From NCBI GenBank assembly GCA_905206345.1, contig CAJLGW010000020.1, positions 1 to 24,152 on the forward strand: DNA of 24,152 bases, read 5' to 3'. The position numbers were made by a program, and so were the translations under genes. This document shows positions 22,641 through 24,152 of this stretch, piece after piece. Numbering within the stretch: the first letter of the stretch is position 1; each line of letters begins with the position of its first letter. This stretch comes from an uncultured Sutterella sp. GTDB lineage: Bacteria > Pseudomonadota > Gammaproteobacteria > Burkholderiales > Burkholderiaceae_F. The notes beneath the pieces were generated by a model that saw only the letters and a program-made list of their open reading frames with translations, did not search any database and was not told the DNA's origin.

Positions 22641-24035
22641 ATGAGCCAAAATTACGTGATTGCTGACATCGGTTTAGCTGACTGGGGTCGCAAGGAGATC
22701 CAAATCGCCGAAACGGAAATGCCGGGTTTGATGGCGATCCGCGAAGAGTATGCCCAACAACAACCGTTGAAGGGTGCTCGCATCGCCGGTTCCTTACACA
22801 TGACGATTCAAACGGCCGTTTTGATTGAAACGTTAGTGGCATTGGGCGCTGAGGTGCGTTGGGCTAGCTGCAACATTTTCTCTACCCAAGACCACGCTGC
22901 TGCCGCAATTGCCGCTGAAAATATCCCCGTTTTTGCCGTTAAGGGCGAAAGCATTGAAGACTACTGGGAATACACGCACCGTATTCTCGACTGGGGTGAT
23001 GACACCTATGCCAACATGATTTTGGACGATGGTGGCGATGCAACGTTACTCTTGCATTTGGGCGTTCAAGCTGAAAAAGATCGCTCTGTTATTGCTCAAG
23101 CTCATAACGAAGAAGAAAAGATGCTCCATGCCGCCATTGCCAAGCACTTGGACATCGATCCCCAATGGTACTCCAAGCGCATTGTCCACATTAAGGGCGT
23201 GAGCGAAGAAACGACCACGGGCGTTCATCGTCTCTATCAAATGGCTGCTAAGGGCGCTTTGAAGTTCCCGGCCATGAACGTCAATGACTCCGTGACGAAG
23301 TCCAAGTTCGACAACCTTTACGGTTGCCGTGAATCTTTGGTTGACGGCATCAAGCGCGCTACCGACGTTATGATCGCCGGTAAGGTGGCTGTTGTTGTGG
23401 GTTACGGTGATGTGGGTAAGGGTTGCGCTCAAGCGCTTCGCGCATTGGCTGCTCAAGTTTGGGTGGTTGAAGTTGACCCGATTTGCGCTTTGCAAGCTGC
23501 CATGGAAGGTTATCGCGTCGTTACAATGGATTGGGCTTGCGACAAGGCCAATATCTTTGTGACGGCTACGGGTAATGTCAACGTTATCACGCACGACCAT
23601 ATGGTTCGTATGCAAAACGAAGCCATCGTTTGCAACATCGGTCACTTCGATAGCGAAATCGACGTTGCTAGCATGCGTCAATACCAATGGGAAAACATTA
23701 AGCCCCAAGTCGACCATATCGAATTGCCCTCCGGTAACAAGATTATTTTGTTGGCTGAAGGACGCTTGGTTAACCTCGGTTGTGCCACGGGCCACCCGAG
23801 CTATGTGATGTCGAGCTCTTTTGCTAACCAAACGTTAGCTCAAATTGAACTCTTCACCAACACGGATAAGTACCCGGTCGGCGTTTACGTTTTGCCGAAG
23901 ATTCTTGACGAAAAGGTTGCTCGTTTGCAATTAAAGAGCTTCAACGCCCAATTGTCTGAATTGACACAAGAACAAGCTGACTATATCGGCGTTCCGAAGG
24001 AAGGCCCTTATAAGAGCGACGCTTATCGTTATTAA
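22641..24035 (+). CDS. ahcY: Adenosylhomocysteinase (SAH hydrolase)
   Basis: Splits S-adenosylhomocysteine into homocysteine and adenosine with bound NAD, removing the inhibitor formed by all SAM-dependent methylations. At 464 residues it is of the longer bacterial form with an extra insertion segment of about 40 residues (near 145-190). Family blocks are ADWGRKEIQIAETEMPGL at the N-terminus, HMTIQTAVLIETL, SCNIFSTQDHAAAAI, the NAD loop GYGDVGKGCAQALRA (about 254-268), CNIGHFDSEID and the C-terminal end SDAYRY. AGGAG lies 8 bases before ATG 22641. A SAH riboswitch precedes it and a strong terminator follows. Together with metK upstream it forms the core of the SAM cycle. Confidence 0.97.
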   Translation: MSQNYVIADIGLADWGRKEIQIAETEMPGLMAIREEYAQQQPLKGARIAGSLHMTIQTAVLIETLVALGAEVRWASCNIFSTQDHAAAAIAAENIPVFAVKGESIEDYWEYTHRILDWGDDTYANMILDDGGDATLLLHLGVQAEKDRSVIAQAHNEEEKMLHAAIAKHLDIDPQWYSKRIVHIKGVSEETTTGVHRLYQMAAKGALKFPAMNVNDSVTKSKFDNLYGCRESLVDGIKRATDVMIAGKVAVVVGYGDVGKGCAQALRALAAQVWVVEVDPICALQAAMEGYRVVTMDWACDKANIFVTATGNVNVITHDHMVRMQNEAIVCNIGHFDSEIDVASMRQYQWENIKPQVDHIELPSGNKIILLAEGRLVNLGCATGHPSYVMSSSFANQTLAQIELFTNTDKYPVGVYVLPKILDEKVARLQLKSFNAQLSELTQEQADYIGVPKEGPYKSDAYRY

Positions 24036-24061
24036 TTTCAACGTAAAGTCGTGACAAAAGA

Positions 24062-24093
24062 CGCTATCCGAGTTCCTTGGATAGCGCCTTTTT
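24062..24093 (+). terminator. Intrinsic terminator of ahcY
   Basis: CGCTATCC (24062-24069) pairs with GGATAGCG (24079-24086) across a 9-nt loop, followed after CC by five T residues (24089-24093). It lies 27 bases after the ahcY stop. Confidence 0.85.
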
Positions 24094-24152
24094 AATTTTT
24101 CCCGGATTCAAAAACGAAGTGCAATTGATGTAGCACTGAATAAAAAATTATT

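Noticed and set aside
23046..23831. 261-residue open frame antisense to ahcY
   Set aside because: It is the mirror of a highly conserved gene whose codon pattern keeps the opposite frame open. The translation shows no family motif, and there is no start signal.
24118..24137. Short inverted repeat AGTGC/GCACT at the window end
   Set aside because: Five base pairs with a 10-nt loop in AT-rich sequence is within chance, and the downstream context is cut off.

Overview
The window reads as ordinary chromosomal DNA of a betaproteobacterium. The best guess is a Burkholderiales member of the Sutterella/Parasutterella type, which is an inference from protein character and gene order; no marker such as rRNA is present. 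The clues are a metK gene divergent from two tandem lipid A acyltransferases and dapF, a dksA gene beside a COG0523 GTPase, a gpmA-envC-ctpA run next to a rhodanese and secB, a TrpS with a long C-terminal extension, and an SAH riboswitch before ahcY. Base composition is moderate and slightly AT-rich by eye.

Layout. 1-577: 3' remnant of an MFS transporter whose 5' part is missing. 574-3173 (minus): a NarL/NarX-type two-component pair. 3250-4249 (minus): secB and a membrane-anchored rhodanese-like protein without its catalytic cysteine. 4405-9134 (plus): gpmA, the murein hydrolase activator envC, the processing protease ctpA and a membrane metallophosphoesterase, almost without gaps. 9218-10201: a scar in which the start of a GntR-family regulator is joined to the decayed 3' two-thirds of an abgA-like peptidase. 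10251-13819 (plus): a stand-alone FtsK/SpoIIIE-domain ATPase, a HAD pyrimidine 5'-nucleotidase and sppA. 13900-19357 (minus): dksA with a degenerate zinc finger, a COG0523 GTPase, an rlmI-like methyltransferase, dapF and two LpxL-family acyltransferases. 19426-24093 (plus): metK, trpS and ahcY with their RNA control elements. No tRNA, rRNA, CRISPR array, transposase or integrase was seen.

The most interesting signal is RNA-based control of the S-adenosylmethionine cycle. The metK leader contains a compact pseudoknot with the hallmarks of a SAM-II (or related SAM-V) riboswitch: P1 stem, UUGC, a 5-bp pseudoknot and GCUAAA. The ahcY leader contains a clear SAH riboswitch with a perfect 6-bp pseudoknot. 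SAM synthesis and SAH removal, three genes apart, therefore appear to be read by two different RNA sensors. Between metK and trpS lies a 384-bp gap with two strong intrinsic terminators; the second has no gene to terminate and may end a small RNA.

Other points of note are the two deletion-type gene scars (MFS, and GntR joined to abgA), the zinc-ligand-poor DksA beside a putative zinc GTPase, an intrinsic terminator ending 3 nt before the start codon of the nucleotidase gene, and the narL terminator encoded inside the last codons of the MFS remnant.
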